A DNA stretch of 64,000 bases, taken from positions 199,246,110 through 199,310,109 of the forward strand of contig JASEVX010000001.1 of the NCBI GenBank assembly GCA_031761405.1, in the 5' to 3' direction. Position 1 is the stretch's first letter. Every line of letters starts with the position of its first letter. The notes under the pieces are model-generated. The model had not been told where the DNA came from and searched no databases. It saw only the letters and a list, made by a program, of their open reading frames with translations. The translations under genes were made by a program, and so were the position numbers. Below are positions 36,985-47,352 of this stretch, piece by piece. This DNA comes from Serripes groenlandicus. Lineage: Eukaryota; Mollusca; Bivalvia; Cardiida; Cardiidae.

Positions 36985-37704
36985 GCCTTGGGTCAAGCGC
37001 TAAATCACAATGACTGTGAGGGTTGGAATAATGGTTTCAGTAGTTTTGGTTGGCCACAAGAATCCCTCACTTTGGACAGTTCTCCAGTGCCTTGAGAAGG
37101 ATGCGACGATGGTAGAAGCAGACATTCTCAGACATCAGATGGGCCAGACTTTCACGCAGAGGTGTAAACGTCCAGTAGTCAAACATCAAGAGACTCTTCA
37201 CACATTGTGTAGCCAGTGCATTAAACAAGAGGGCCATTATGGTCCTAGTTCGCTAACCTTAATTATACAATGTACTGCAATGCAAAACACATCAAGACAA
37301 TTATTCTGAATGCAACCTCCACAGTGTTAACAAGATTTTCCTTTTTCATTTGGCCTAGTGATCTATATTTTTTTACCTGATATGACCCATATTCGAACAT
37401 GGATTAGATATCATAAAGACAACATTCTGACAAAGTTTCAACTTGCTGAAAGTAAAAATATGCAGCCCGGAGTTTGAACAATATTTTCCTTTATTGACCT
37501 TGTTTCTGACCCAATATGACCCATATTCGAACTTGACCTAGAAATAATTCAGACACACATTCCGACACCGGACAAAATTTGATCACAATAGCTGACCTTG
37601 CACTGCGTGCATAGGTGAGCTAAAAACAGAAATCCCTTTCAGAGTTCTTGAACACTATTGGTTCTATATTAGACTTTCGAAGTAACTTAAAAATGTATAG
37701 ATAG
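36985..37704 (+). pseudogene. MULE transposase, C-terminal remnant
   Basis: The frame at 37009-37044 reads NDCEGWNNGFSS. After an extra T in the TTTT run at 37045-37048 the next frame continues LVGHKNPSLWTVLQCLEKD to LCSQCIK (about 37217). Past a pearl-like insertion (37224-37626) KSLSEFLNTIGSILDF resumes at 37630 and closes at a TAG, 37702-37704. N-N-x-x-EGWxxxF, then (V)GHxxPSLW with a Glu-rich helix, and a short terminal I-G/A-x-x-I motif are the pattern at the C-terminus of Mutator-like transposases, including those with FLYWCH fingers. The catalytic DDE part is not recognisable upstream, so the protein cannot work. It sits inside the inverted ends of the element. Confidence 0.65.
37224..37626 (+). 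mobile_element. pearl-like element (type II core) inside the MULE ORF
   Basis: Starts AACAAGAGGGCCATTATGGT and ends TGCATAGGTGAGCTAAAAAC, the family ends. The core carries CAGTGTTAACAAGATTTTCC, TTTGGCCTAGTGAT and ACCCATATTCGAAC, seen also at 10781-11222 and 59826-60385. It is inserted between two parts of the MULE transposase remnant. Confidence 0.75.
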
Positions 37705-38356
37705 ATGAAGTGAAAAAGCTTTGGCTGTGTTCTTTCCCTGTGTTTATTTTATAGTATGTGCTATTCCGTGTGCTTATTCGAAGAAATATACTTGTTTCTC
37801 AATCTGTAATTCATATTTGAAAATAAAGTATATTGTAAAAATGTGATTAGCTGTTGCTCTTCTTTATCATATGTTTTGTCTTTACCATTCGATAATGTTC
37901 ATTTCGAGACAAAACGATCAAAACGATTTCAGCAGAGGGCTAAGGAAAATATTGAGACAGAAGGAGTTATTGCTCAAAACTAGCAATATCTCCTTTTCTT
38001 ACAACTTTTTATACTAAGTTCACTTATTAGAATAGGGACTTTCCATACTATTGCCTTGGTGAAGTCAATGTCGTCTTGGGTATCTTGGATGTGGAAAAAG
38101 GAAAGGGTTAATCCAGTGCAGATTTAATAGATGTTCTTTATTTATATCTTTTGATGGGGATAATGTCCGCTTTCAGCAATCCCGTGAAGGGGATAATGTC
38201 CGCTTTCATCAATTAGGTGAAGGGGCTAATGTCCGCGTTCATCAAAGGTATGACGGGGCTAATGAACGCATGTGAAGGGGCTAATGTCCGCCTATGCACT
38301 TTTTGATGAAGTGGATAATGTCCGGATGGGCTTATGTCCGGTTACCTCTCTACATG

Positions 38357-39714
38357 GTGTCTAACAGGAGTGTCATTAAGAAAGCGGGACAATTGGAGTG
38401 ACATTAAGGTAAATTCTTATCTGTCTTATCATATTTTAACCAAATTACATCGATTTAGGACTCTTTGTAACGTGGTCAAATGAAGATAGACGGACGTAAA
38501 GCTAATAGGGTTACACTTATAGTTCTTTGTCAACAGATGCATATAGGACACTATAACATAAAGGCGAACACTATATGTTTAAGTGAGACTGTATGGAGTC
38601 ACAGGCTTAATCTAGTCTTCACTGTCACAGATGCATTAATTTCCCAGATCGCTAGGCGCGACTCTTTTTTGTTTGCCACGAACCAGGGATTAAAGATATA
38701 TCAACGCGTCCTCGTAATTCGATCTAATACGCATGTTTATGTGAACCTACACGGGTCGGAACTTGCGTGCTGTTGGTTTTCGGAGAGAAAAAGTCAGTGG
38801 TATAATAACTCGGTCTTCAAAATATCTACAGGGAATACAATTCAGTACACCTGTCAATTGTAACAGAGTTTGCTCACACACAAACATGCTTCAGGTAAAG
38901 GTTGTTTATTACTCTTTTTACTTGTCTTTTTCAATTCTCTCATATTAATTGATCATGATTTTGTTTGCGTTTTTTATTATTTCAACGATTATTAAAGGAG
39001 AAATGAAAATAAAATTAAAAAAAAAGATTTTTTTCTATATAAAGAGGCTAGATCCCAACAAGGCAGACTGTCAAGTCTATATTCTAATGATCAAATTAAA
39101 ATGGAAGATTTACATGGTCAAAGTTGTGTGGTTTACCATGTCAGGCAATACCGATAAGGCGAACCGAGCTGTGACGTCATTAAAGCTTTTGCGCATAGGC
39201 AGATAGTATAGATTACTGTGAAGATTTGGTAGTTCGTGAAGAATTTTGACATAATATTGTATCATGGCTTATTTAATCCCAGGATAACGGACATTAAATC
39301 TTCTACTAATAGACATTTAAAAAAAAAGATACTTAGCTTTGATAGTTTTGTTGTTATTTTAGGCCATCTACTCTCGTAAAACCAACTCTATACTATGTGT
39401 ATTAAACTGTTAACATATCTACATCCATAGGATATAATCCGCGTTCTCGTGATTTAAATCCTTCCTTTTAAAAGTTACTTATACTAGTGAGTGAACAGTA
39501 CATAATTAGATCAAATTATGCGGATACCAAGAGTGATTTGAACCTATACTACGCCACAGACCTAATAACAGGTCTTTATTCATTTAGTTTCTGATTGGGC
39601 ACATTTTCTGTCATTCGAGTTCCTCCTAAAACGCTTATTTACTGAACGGAATTATAATTAGCTTCATGACAATTAAGATTAACTATTCCTCACATATCAC
39701 AGACACCTTTTCAC
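38357..39714. other. unique stretch, no gene recognised
   Basis: An ATG-initiated frame of 127 codons (38480-38863) has normal composition but no recognisable motif, signal peptide or splice context. The rest is AT-rich. Confidence 0.4.
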
Positions 39715-39795
39715 GCATCTTTGAAAAATGTGTGTCAAAAGGGGAAGCAGCTCATAATGAGCAGTTTCTCCTTTTGAAACAGTATCACATAAAAG
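39715..39795. repeat. hairpin MITE family copy
   Basis: AAGGGGAAGCAGCTCATAAT and GAGCAGTTTCTCCTTTTG form the hairpin typical of the family. It directly precedes the left 33-bp array. Confidence 0.6.
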
Positions 39796-39807
39796 TTATG
39801 CGGGAGC

Positions 39808-40195
39808 CGGACAAAAGCTCCCATGGACAAAAACTCCCATGCTATATTGGACAGGGTGGACAAAAGCTCTCACATCTTTTTTGACAGGGTGAACAAAAGC
39901 TCCCATATCTTTTTTGACAGGGTGGACAAAAGCTCCCACATCTTTTTTGACAGGGTGGACACAAGCTCCCACATATTTTTAAACAGGGGGGACAAAAGCT
40001 CTCACATCTTTTTTGACATGGTGGACAAAAGCTCCCACATATTTTTGGACAGGGTGGACAAAAGCTCCCACATATTTTGAACAGGGTGGACGAAAGCTCC
40101 CACATCTTTTTAAACAGGGTGGACAAAAGCTCCCACATCATTTTTGACATGGTGGACAAAATCTCCCACATATTTTTATCAGGGTGGAAAAATAT
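39808..40195 (+). repeat. 33-bp array, left arm (~12 units)
   Basis: GACAGGGTGGACAAAAGCTC followed by CCACATCTTTTTT recurs every 33 bp (for example 39916 and 39949). The 33-bp length keeps an 11-residue frame open (DKSSHIFFDRV). The first units (GACAAAAGCTCCCATGGAC, CTCCCATGCTATATT) match in order, and inverted, the last units at 47195-47352. Confidence 0.9.
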
Positions 40196-41321
40196 TATAT
40201 TATATGTATATATCAGTTCTATTGTATCCTCATGGGCTGGAAGCCTAAAGGAATTGAAATGAATAAGCTATCAAACTGTGTTGAAAATATAACCAGCTTA
40301 TTAGCCAAGATTAACATTATCACCGGCTTATTCCTAGCCATTGAGCATATTATGGGTGTTATTTACCAGACTTTGTGTTGTTTGAATATGTATGCATGGA
40401 CTACTTTGAAAGCAGTTTTGTTTGTATATACATGTATATCCACTTTTCATTATTTTATTTTCATGATGAGCTATATTTTCTACACTAGTAGTTCCCATAT
40501 GCTATGTGTTGTGTGCTATAATGCTATTTTACAATAAATTTACTCATAATTTTAATTTACAGGAAATAAATTTGACTTTATTAAAGTATGTTGGTTTTTT
40601 CGGGGGGGGGGGGGGGGGGGACTGTTGTATGAACACAATCAATAAGAAGTATATGTGCTCAACACCTTTAATGTATGTCACCTAATGACACAGACCAGGA
40701 TGGTGTGTGGTGGTGGTTGATGGGAAAGGACGTGTTGTTATCAACTTGTCAGTTTTAACTATTTAAATAACCTTTATACTTCACCAGCACTCGGGAATGG
40801 TTTGTATTTGGTGTATATGCAAAAGGTCTTCTACAAACTAATAGCGGCAGTGCTAATTCCGTCAGAACTGTTTTATCGATCTTGACGAATTTTATCCTTG
40901 TGACAAAAGAATCTCATTACAGGCAAAGACATGCAATCGTACAATCTGAATGTTTATGTAACTACTAGTCGATTGTTGGTTAATGGAAAATGCTAATAAA
41001 AAATTGTTCATAAGCTCAGGCCCGACATTCACAAAATGATTCGTACTATTTGTAAAGCTAACAGTCTAACCTAGTCTCCTTGAACTATTTATTGGCTGAA
41101 GGCCTAAAGTATGTTATTAGAAATAGGCAAGGTCAGTGAAGTGGGTCAGCATTGGATACACTACAGGTGTGAAATACTCACTACTCCTGAAATAGAAGCA
41201 ATCGGAAGAAAAGAAGGATGGAAACCGAAAACAAACACATTACTCATGTAAATTATGCCGTCCAGGTGGCGCTAACAAACTTTCGCTACCTTCAATCAGG
41301 ACACAACCAAAAACGCCGGTC
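40196..41321. other. AT-rich stretch with a 19-G run
   Basis: A GTG-initiated hydrophobic frame of 117 codons (40184-40537) overlaps the array end and is not recognisable. A run of 19 G follows TTTTTTC at 40602-40620. No gene seen before the LINE. Confidence 0.45.
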
Positions 41322-42380
41322 TTGCCTCTTCTGAATGAGGAACCAAGCCCCAGAACAGACCAGACATGTATGCAGACAGGGGATGGCAGCGACACCACTC
41401 AGGAAACTAGTCTGAAAATGGTGCCGAACGCTAAGTTCACAACTGATCACTCCCAAGACGTAACCCCTGGCGAACATCTAAACCTACAACCAAGCAGCCC
41501 CACTTCATCTAGTTAGCTAGCCGGAAATAATGAATTCATCACAAAACACCCCTCAGAATTACGGAATCACGAGCTGAAGTGTAAGTAGTTGGAAGAAGGG
41601 CTTGCTCTGAAGGAGAAGAAACTGAACGAAAAAGGCAGAGAACTTGCTAAGTTGGACTCTCATGCTAGGAAACTAGAAGCAAGGAACGAGGAATTAAACT
41701 ACACTGTTAAAACCCTGAATGATCATATTGAATACTTAAGGGCAACCAATATAAAGACCCCTGGTAATATAAACGCTGGTATACACAGACCAGCTTCATC
41801 GCTGTGCATAGAAGAAAGAGTAAATATGGTCAGTTTTAGACTTACAAACATCATATTTTCGCGTATTGAAAACGACCCTGCATATATCGAAAACATTTTT
41901 ACTGTTCCCCGTTCCAAAGCATTAGAGAAACCCAATAACTGTGATGACTCACAAAACTGCAATAGTCAATCGAATGTTCCCACTTCGGAGAATACCCCGA
42001 AGCCCAGTTGTCCAGTAGAAACTACTCGCAACCTGTTGTATGCAGAGAAACTACCTGACCCAGCGGGGTTACCACACAATGTCAGTAACTCTTCCTACTC
42101 CAGCCAGGCTACAGTAGTTGATCCCGAAAAGGTGACTTGTCAACCATTACAAAATTCTGCTGATCAGCTTTCCAAGCGCCACTCGACGACAACAATACCT
42201 CCACAGTATGCTCACCACCAACATGCGACAGCTAATCAGGCAGCTCTTTTCCTCGCCGTATTTCATACCAACACCACAGCAACCTGCGCCCGCCTGTACT
42301 CGCACTCGTCCGGAGGATGTACAACGTGCCTATCTGCCCTCAAAGTCTACGAGCCAGCACTACAGTGTACCAGCGTATAG
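41322..42380 (+). pseudogene. LINE ORF1-like, coiled-coil
   Basis: One reading frame runs through, broken by TAG at 41514-41516 and TAG at 41586-41588. After the second stop the stretch LEEGLALKEKKLNEKGRELA and the following LDSHARKLEARNEELN is a strong coiled coil of about 50 residues. The rest is Ser/Thr/Pro/Asn-rich and low in structure. ORF1 proteins of this type bind LINE RNA and oligomerise through the coiled coil (family knowledge). Open starts here are TTG, so no true start can be fixed. It is followed closely by the endonuclease. Confidence 0.6.
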
Positions 42381-42410
42381 ACCAGCCCAGGCTATTACCC
42401 AGAACATTGG

Positions 42411-43042
42411 TTGTTTCACTTTCAAATTACATTATTGGGGAGAAAAAAAAATAGTTTCTGTAGAGAGGGCGTGGATATGCTTGATCCCGTGCTTCCGGTG
42501 CAGATACCTCGTAGATACGGCAGCGTGGGTGTTATCTGGCGAAGTTCTATGGACACCGTACTTAACAAACTTGAAGATGGGGGGGGGGGTCACGAATACA
42601 AACTGTACGTCTCGAGCATCTCGCAAACGGAATGAGGCTTCTAATAGTATCTGTTTATCTACCAACTAAAGGTTTGCACAGTAACACAGTTGAATTTTAT
42701 GACGTCATTCATCAACTTACAGAAATATGCTTGAAATTCTTTAGTAACAATTATATATTGATAGGAGGCGATCTGAATGAAACACTTAACCCAGGTTGTA
42801 ATAGTAGGATGCAGAAATACTTACGTGACATCACTGATGAATTTGAACTCAGATATACCTTTTGTGGCAAAACATTCGTCTCCCCATCTGGCAGTGACTG
42901 TACAGAGATTGATTACTTATTACACAATAGTTGTGCAGCCTCGATTATGAGTGAGAAAATAGTGTTAGATGACCTATATCATAATGTCTCGGACATCATC
43001 CAATTACAATTGAAATATGTTGGAACAATGAGTTGCCTGTAG
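42411..43042 (+). pseudogene. LINE ORF2, endonuclease domain
   Basis: The first frame holds RRYGSVGVIWRSSMD, and after a frame change near 42630 the next holds LLIVSVYLPTKG, ILIGGDLNETL and GSDCTEIDYLL, typical of the apurinic-endonuclease fold of LINEs. GGDLN carries the conserved Asp and Asn. The last motif is NVSDIIQL where a working enzyme has SDH, so the catalytic His is lost. An 11-G run sits at 42579-42589. The role would be nicking the target DNA for target-primed reverse transcription. Confidence 0.75.
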
Positions 43043-43660
43043 CTCGTAACAATGATCGTTTAGCGCCTAGAATCAAATGGAAGCACGTCGATACTGATTT
43101 ATATTCTGCATCGGTGAATAACGGACTTGAAAGCTTAACAACTGGTAAAGTCGACAACAATAATATTAACAATATTCTGAACAGTTTGTGTCATATGTGG
43201 AGGATGCAGCCCAAAAGTCTAGTGGGTCACGTAGGAAGTTCAACTCTAAGCCCAAGCTTCGTGTATGGACGCCAGAAAATTAAACAAAGCCTGAAAATAA
43301 TGAAAAATGATTATGTTGTGTGGAAACAGGCTGGAAAGCCAATGCAGGAGGGAAATGAACTACTTGTAAAGAGAAATGAAAGCAAAAAACAATTTAGACA
43401 AGTTTGCCGGCAAACACTTGCTGATAAAGAGTCTGAAAATAAGCAAAAAATACTGGAGACTAGGACATCAGACTCTAAGACATTTCATAAATTAGTAAAT
43501 GCCCAGAGAAAGAAGGGTAACTCATTTATTACTGATCTGCATGTCGGGGAAAAACAATACACGGAAGAGGGTATATTGAATGGTTTTAAAGAACATTTTG
43601 AAACTTTGTCAAAGGAGAGTGCCAACGAACTTTCTTAATCAGGTTAATTCTGAAATTGAA
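43033..43660 (+). pseudogene. LINE ORF2, linker between endonuclease and RT
   Basis: After another frame change at about 43030 the frame reads APRIKWKHVD and runs 200 codons, rich in Lys and Gln (KQFRQVCRQTLADKESENKQ), to NGFKEHFETLSKES. This is the charged linker before the RT in such LINEs. It ends at the snap-back palindrome; a frame change near 43630 gives FLNQVNSEIEHIYE. Confidence 0.65.
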
Positions 43661-44515
43661 CACATATATGAGGCGCCGTTTTACTATTTATTCCTTATTT
43701 TTTGTTATCAGGAATTCGATTTTTTGATATTAGAAAATCATTTTTTGATATCAGAAAATGGATTTCTTGATATCAAGAAATAAAGAGTATAAAGAGATAA
43801 AGAGATAAAGAGATAAAGAGATTTTTTTATATCAGGAATTCGATTTATTCCTTATTTTTTGATATCAGGAATTCGAATTTTTGATATCAGAAAATATTCA
43901 TTATTTCCTGATATCAAGAAATTGACTTCCTGATATCAAAAAATGATTTTCTGATATCAAAAAATCGAATTCCTGATATCAAAAAATAAGGAATAAATCG
44001 AATTCCTGATATAAAAAAATATCAAGAAATATGCTTTATTTTTCCTTATCAGATGATTTTCTGATATCAAGAATTCGAATTCCTGATATTAGAAAATGAA
44101 TATTTGATATCAGAAAATGTATTTCTTGATATCAGAAAATCGTCAGTATTTTTTTATATTAGTAAATAGATTATTTGATATCAGAAAATGGATTTCTTGA
44201 CATCAAAAAATGATTTTCTGATATCAATAAATGGAATTTCTGATATCAAGAAATGTAAATGATTTTCTGATATCAAGAATTCGAATTCCTGATATCAGAA
44301 AATGAATATTTGATATCAGAAAATGTATTTCTTGATATCAGAAAATCGTCAGTATTTTTTTATATCAAAAATTCGATTTCTTGATATCAGAAAATCATTT
44401 ATAGAATTAACCTGATTAAGAAAGTTCGTTGGCACTCTCCTTTGACAAAGTTTCAAAATGTTCTTTAAAACCATTCAATATACCCTCTTCCGTGTATAAC
44501 GGCGCCTCATACATA
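43557..44515. repeat. snap-back palindrome with TGATATCA array inside the LINE
   Basis: The LINE segment 43557-43651 is present again as an exact inverted copy at 44403-44497 (95 bp, no mismatch seen). Between them lies about 750 bp of irregular repeats in both orientations: TGATATCAGAAAAT, TTTTCTGATATCA and GGAATTCGATT. Both junctions show GGCGCC with an inverted ATGAGGCGCCGTT. Downstream the LINE continues at about 44528. A copy-back or template-switch event, or a palindromic insertion, would explain it. Confidence 0.85.
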
Positions 44516-44527
44516 TAACTCAGTTGG

Positions 44528-44768
44528 TCAGTAGAAGATACATTTAGCTGGTTACACCTGTCGAGCTACACACAGCTAGAAATAGTATAAACGCTGAAAA
44601 GTCTCCCGATTATTATAATATTACAATTGAACATATTAAGTATTACTGTGACAACAACATGATGTCTAATACACATGCAATTCTCTTGCGTATTGTTAAC
44701 TCCATATTTGAAGATGGGATGTTCCCAGAGACTCTCAAAGTCGGTATCGTTTCACCAATATTTAAAGT
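44528..44768 (+). pseudogene. LINE ORF2, start of reverse transcriptase
   Basis: The frame reads VTPVELHTARNSINAEKSPD then YYNITIEHIKYY and ILLRIVNSIFEDGMFPETLK then VGIVSPIFK. This is the N-terminal region of a LINE RT (K/GKSPD...I..EH, then W/IP..LK.G.V.PIFK). One in-frame TAG precedes LVTPVE. It is cut within IFK by the TTAA-flanked MITE. Confidence 0.75.
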
Positions 44769-45364
44769 TGCACTCTTATAGAAATTCATAAAAAAAATAA
44801 GTAAAATAACAATTGTTTTCCTTTGTAAACCTTTATGAGGACATGTTTGATTCTAATTAGACTGTAGTATGAGAAAGCTTTCATATTTTAATTATTTAAA
44901 TAAAGTTGTTTTTCCCAGCTCGGTAGGTACCTCTTTAAAGGTTGGTGTCTAAAACAAACATTCGGGGGGGGGGGGGGGGGGGGAATAAAGTGTACACAAG
45001 TCAACTGTTATAAAAAATAACTCAGTTCATTGAAGCACTAGATACACATACTTATTGTGTATACAATGTATATGCCTCATTGAAATGAGTGTGTTTTTAT
45101 AACAGTTACGTATGTACATTTTATCTCAACACGGTTTGTATATGACATCCAACCTTTAAATACATTCTGGAATGAAAATGTACATGAACGGCTCCGTTTT
45201 TAAAATCCTGAAATCTTGGAGAAAAGTATAATATGTGAGTGTGGGCTCTTGGGTAACATGTTTGTGGTTAATCCCAAACCCATTCAGCTTCTTACTTTTA
45301 AAAAAATCGATTTGAACTTTTTTTACATGAGTTTTCTTCCCTCTGGATAGAAATGCCACTTTAA
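44762..45364. mobile_element. TTAA-flanked MITE
   Basis: TTAA at 44762-44765 and 45361-45364 brackets about 595 bp. The ends are inverted: AGTTGCACTCTTATAGAAAT at the left and, on the minus strand, AGTGGCATTTCTATCC at the right. Removal rejoins the LINE frame region (IFK... to ...LSNYRGITVLP). A 20-G run lies at 44964-44983. TTAA duplication points to piggyBac or Kolobok-type mobilisation; ends starting AG favour Kolobok. No coding capacity. Confidence 0.75.
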
Positions 45365-46277
45365 GAATAAAGGCCAACCAAACGTTGCTAAGTAACTATC
45401 GTGGTATAACTGTACTGCCGTGCGTCGGAAAGGTTATTGAAGCTATTCTGCGTCAGCGTATCTCATCCCTGGTTGTATCACAACAGAACAACTTTCAGAG
45501 ACACTTCTCCCTTGAATTCATAGAAGAATTATACAGAGAAAGCAACGACAACAAAATAGCAATGCACCTTGTACTGCTCGATGCTAAGTCAGCATTAGAC
45601 GTAGTCGATAACAATCACCAATTCTAAGAAAGCTGTCTGTCAGCTGTAAAATGGAAAAATCAACTTCAGAGTTATTCAATATTCACCAAGGTGTGCGACA
45701 GGGAGGAATAAGGTACATACCTTATAACGTGTACGTGAATCCACTTCTGAACAGATTACAATCCATTAGTAACATTGTTTGCAATGCAAGTGCTTGTGCT
45801 GATGACATTTGTTTAGCTGCAAAAAATAGTCAAACATTCGTTGACATTGCCACTGACTTTGCCAATATGGAAAGATACATTTTACAACCAGTCAAAAGTG
45901 TTCATATTGCTGTAAACGATCGCAAACCTACAGAGTCACACGCATATTATATTATTAGTCGTGAAATTCCCTCCGTCGCGCAATCTACGCACCTAAGAAT
46001 CATTAGAACTAACTGTATCAATAATAACCAGAATGCGAACGAGGAAGAAAACTTGAAGAAAGCACGTCGGGAAGCCTATAGTTTCTTCGGTGGTGGTCTC
46101 CGTGGACACGAGGGTCTGGACATTTCTACTTTATTTCATCTATACAGAATCTCAGTCCTCCTGTACGGTCTGGAACTGGTACAACTAACTAGCACCAGTA
46201 ATGACAAGTTCAAAAGAAGTTCTTTAAACAACTTCTACTTCTGCCGAATACAACAGCACACGCAGCAGTCTTCTTAA
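45365..46277 (+). pseudogene. LINE ORF2, reverse transcriptase core
   Basis: LSNYRGITVLPCVGKVIEAI and LVLLDAKSALDVVD (motif A region, Asp in LLDAKSA) occupy the frame 45385-45627. After a frame change and loss of some 30 residues FNIHQGVRQGGI and then SACADDICLAA (motif C with ADD) are in 45651-46277, followed by ILQPVKSVHIAVN, THLRIIRTN and SFFGGGLRGHEGLD. The catalytic ADD is present with CADD in place of the usual YADD. RQGG is followed by IRYIPYNVY where LSPxLFNxY is normal. The enzyme would copy LINE RNA at the nicked target; this copy cannot. Confidence 0.85.
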
Positions 46278-46860
46278 TAACAGGGATATTCCCCATTGAC
46301 CCTCAACTGCATAAAAAAACGTTAAATTTCTTGCACAATATTGAGCTTGGCCGTAGTAGTACAGACGGTTCTAAGGAAATATGAACTTCCAACACTAGGT
46401 GTCATTCTTGAGTCTTCACTCACTAAATCAATGTGGATTTATGTTAAAATTATATACATCTCTGAAGTATCTACATAAGGATGAATACATTCCGGGTAGA
46501 GTGCACCCCTTGTTTAGTCTTAAATACACATCTCGGGAAGATGCAGGACTAGTCACTAAACTTCGCCTGGCTACTGGGACATATATTTTACAAACAACTA
46601 GAACAAACATTAACCAACATCAAGTCGATGGTACCTATCTTCTTTGCAACACAACGGATGAATCTGTAGAACGTTTTGTCCTGCGGTGCCGATCCCTGAG
46701 CTGTGTTCGAGATTTATTATGACTGACATAATTTCTGAGTTCCATTTTCAACGAACTTCAACATTTCTTGTGCCTCTGACCAAACCGTGGTTCAGTACAT
46801 TATAAACTGTTGGCCACTTGTGAAACATCATATTAGACAACCAAATCAGCTCCTTAACCT
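46278..46860 (+). pseudogene. LINE ORF2, C-terminal Cys/His region
   Basis: After several stops (46278-46398) the frame 46399-46722 reads KLRLATGTYILQTTR then GTYLLCNTTDESVERFVLRC, a degenerate C-x-x-C...H...C knuckle (second Cys and His replaced). Further on IINCWPLVKHHIRQP and SRLLFSFDSARIRM continue to about 46925. The same terminal motif occurs in the fragment at 33196-33600. Confidence 0.7.
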
Positions 46861-47194
46861 TGATCGTCAGTGTAGCAGATTACTGTTCAGCTTTGACAGT
46901 GCCAGGATTAGGATGTCAGCTGTGTCCCAGACGTAGAAGAGCAAAGCACACGATACCTCTTGATTGTCTGCCTTCCCCACTACCCAACTGTTGATAATTA
47001 TATACAGTTGGTTTCCGAACTTTTTATGACGCGTAAATATATACCGTAAATTAGACTGTTAAACCGTAAATAAATAATAATTCTGTGGTGAAGGAACTAT
47101 ATTAGTGTGAAACATATTGTTCAACGTACGGAAGTGCGGTTCTCCTACGTAGGAGGGATAAGAAGAAGAAGATTCAAGATTCAAGATGGCTCAT

Positions 47195-47352
47195 CAATAT
47201 GGGTCCACCCTGTCAAAATGTTGGGGGACCCTTTGTCCACCCTGTCAAAATAACATGGGAGCTTTTGTCCACCCTGTTTAAATGAAATGGGACCCTTTGT
47301 CCACCCTCTTAAGTTAGCATGGGAGCTTTTGTCCAGGGGAGCTTTTGTCGTG
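47195..47352 (-). repeat. 33-bp array, right arm (inverted, ~5 units)
   Basis: GGGAGCTTTTGTCCACCCTG is the complement of the left array unit. Two units read GGGACCCTTTGTCCACCCTG. The outermost bases (CCAGGGGAGCTTTTGTC) mirror the left outer end GACAAAAGCTCCCATGG. Together with 39808-40195 it brackets the LINE in inverted orientation. Confidence 0.85.

Larger units (their letters stand above)
36197..38356 (+). mobile_element. MULE-type element with ~58-bp inverted ends
   Basis: The left end GGACATTAGCCCCTCCGGAT and TAAAAAGTGCATAGGCGGAC (36210-36270) and the right end, complement of GTCCGCCTATGCACTTTTTG and ATCCGGATGGGCTTATGTCC (38287-38339), are inverted copies over about 58 bp. CTACATG at 36197-36203 and 38350-38356 is a candidate target duplication. 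The interior includes a transposase C-terminus, a nested pearl-like element and a two-copy ~115-bp tandem (about 36560-36760). The right part repeats GGGGATAATGTCCGCTTTCA about five times. The mirrored, interior-less version is at 30030-30830. Confidence 0.75.
41322..47180 (+). mobile_element. degenerate non-LTR retrotransposon (LINE)
   Basis: The order is ORF1-like coiled-coil region, apurinic-type endonuclease, linker, reverse transcriptase, Cys/His C-terminus, and a 3' end with hairpin TCCTACGTAGGA and an AAG/ATTCAAG-rich tail at 47150-47185. This is the standard order of an ORF1-ORF2 LINE. It is interrupted by a snap-back palindrome (about 43652-44500) and by a TTAA-flanked MITE (44766-45360), and by several frameshifts and stops, so it is dead. 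The 5' boundary is unclear. Clade assignment needs a tree; the sequence looks like the jockey/CR1-type families common in bivalves. Confidence 0.85.

Noticed and set aside
38480..38863. ATG-initiated frame of 127 codons
   Set aside because: No recognisable domain, signal or splice context; length is compatible with chance in 64 kb.
39808..40195. 33-bp repeats as CRISPR or as a coding repeat protein
   Set aside because: No spacers; the 11-residue frame stays open only because 33 is a multiple of three, and the minus strand is open too.
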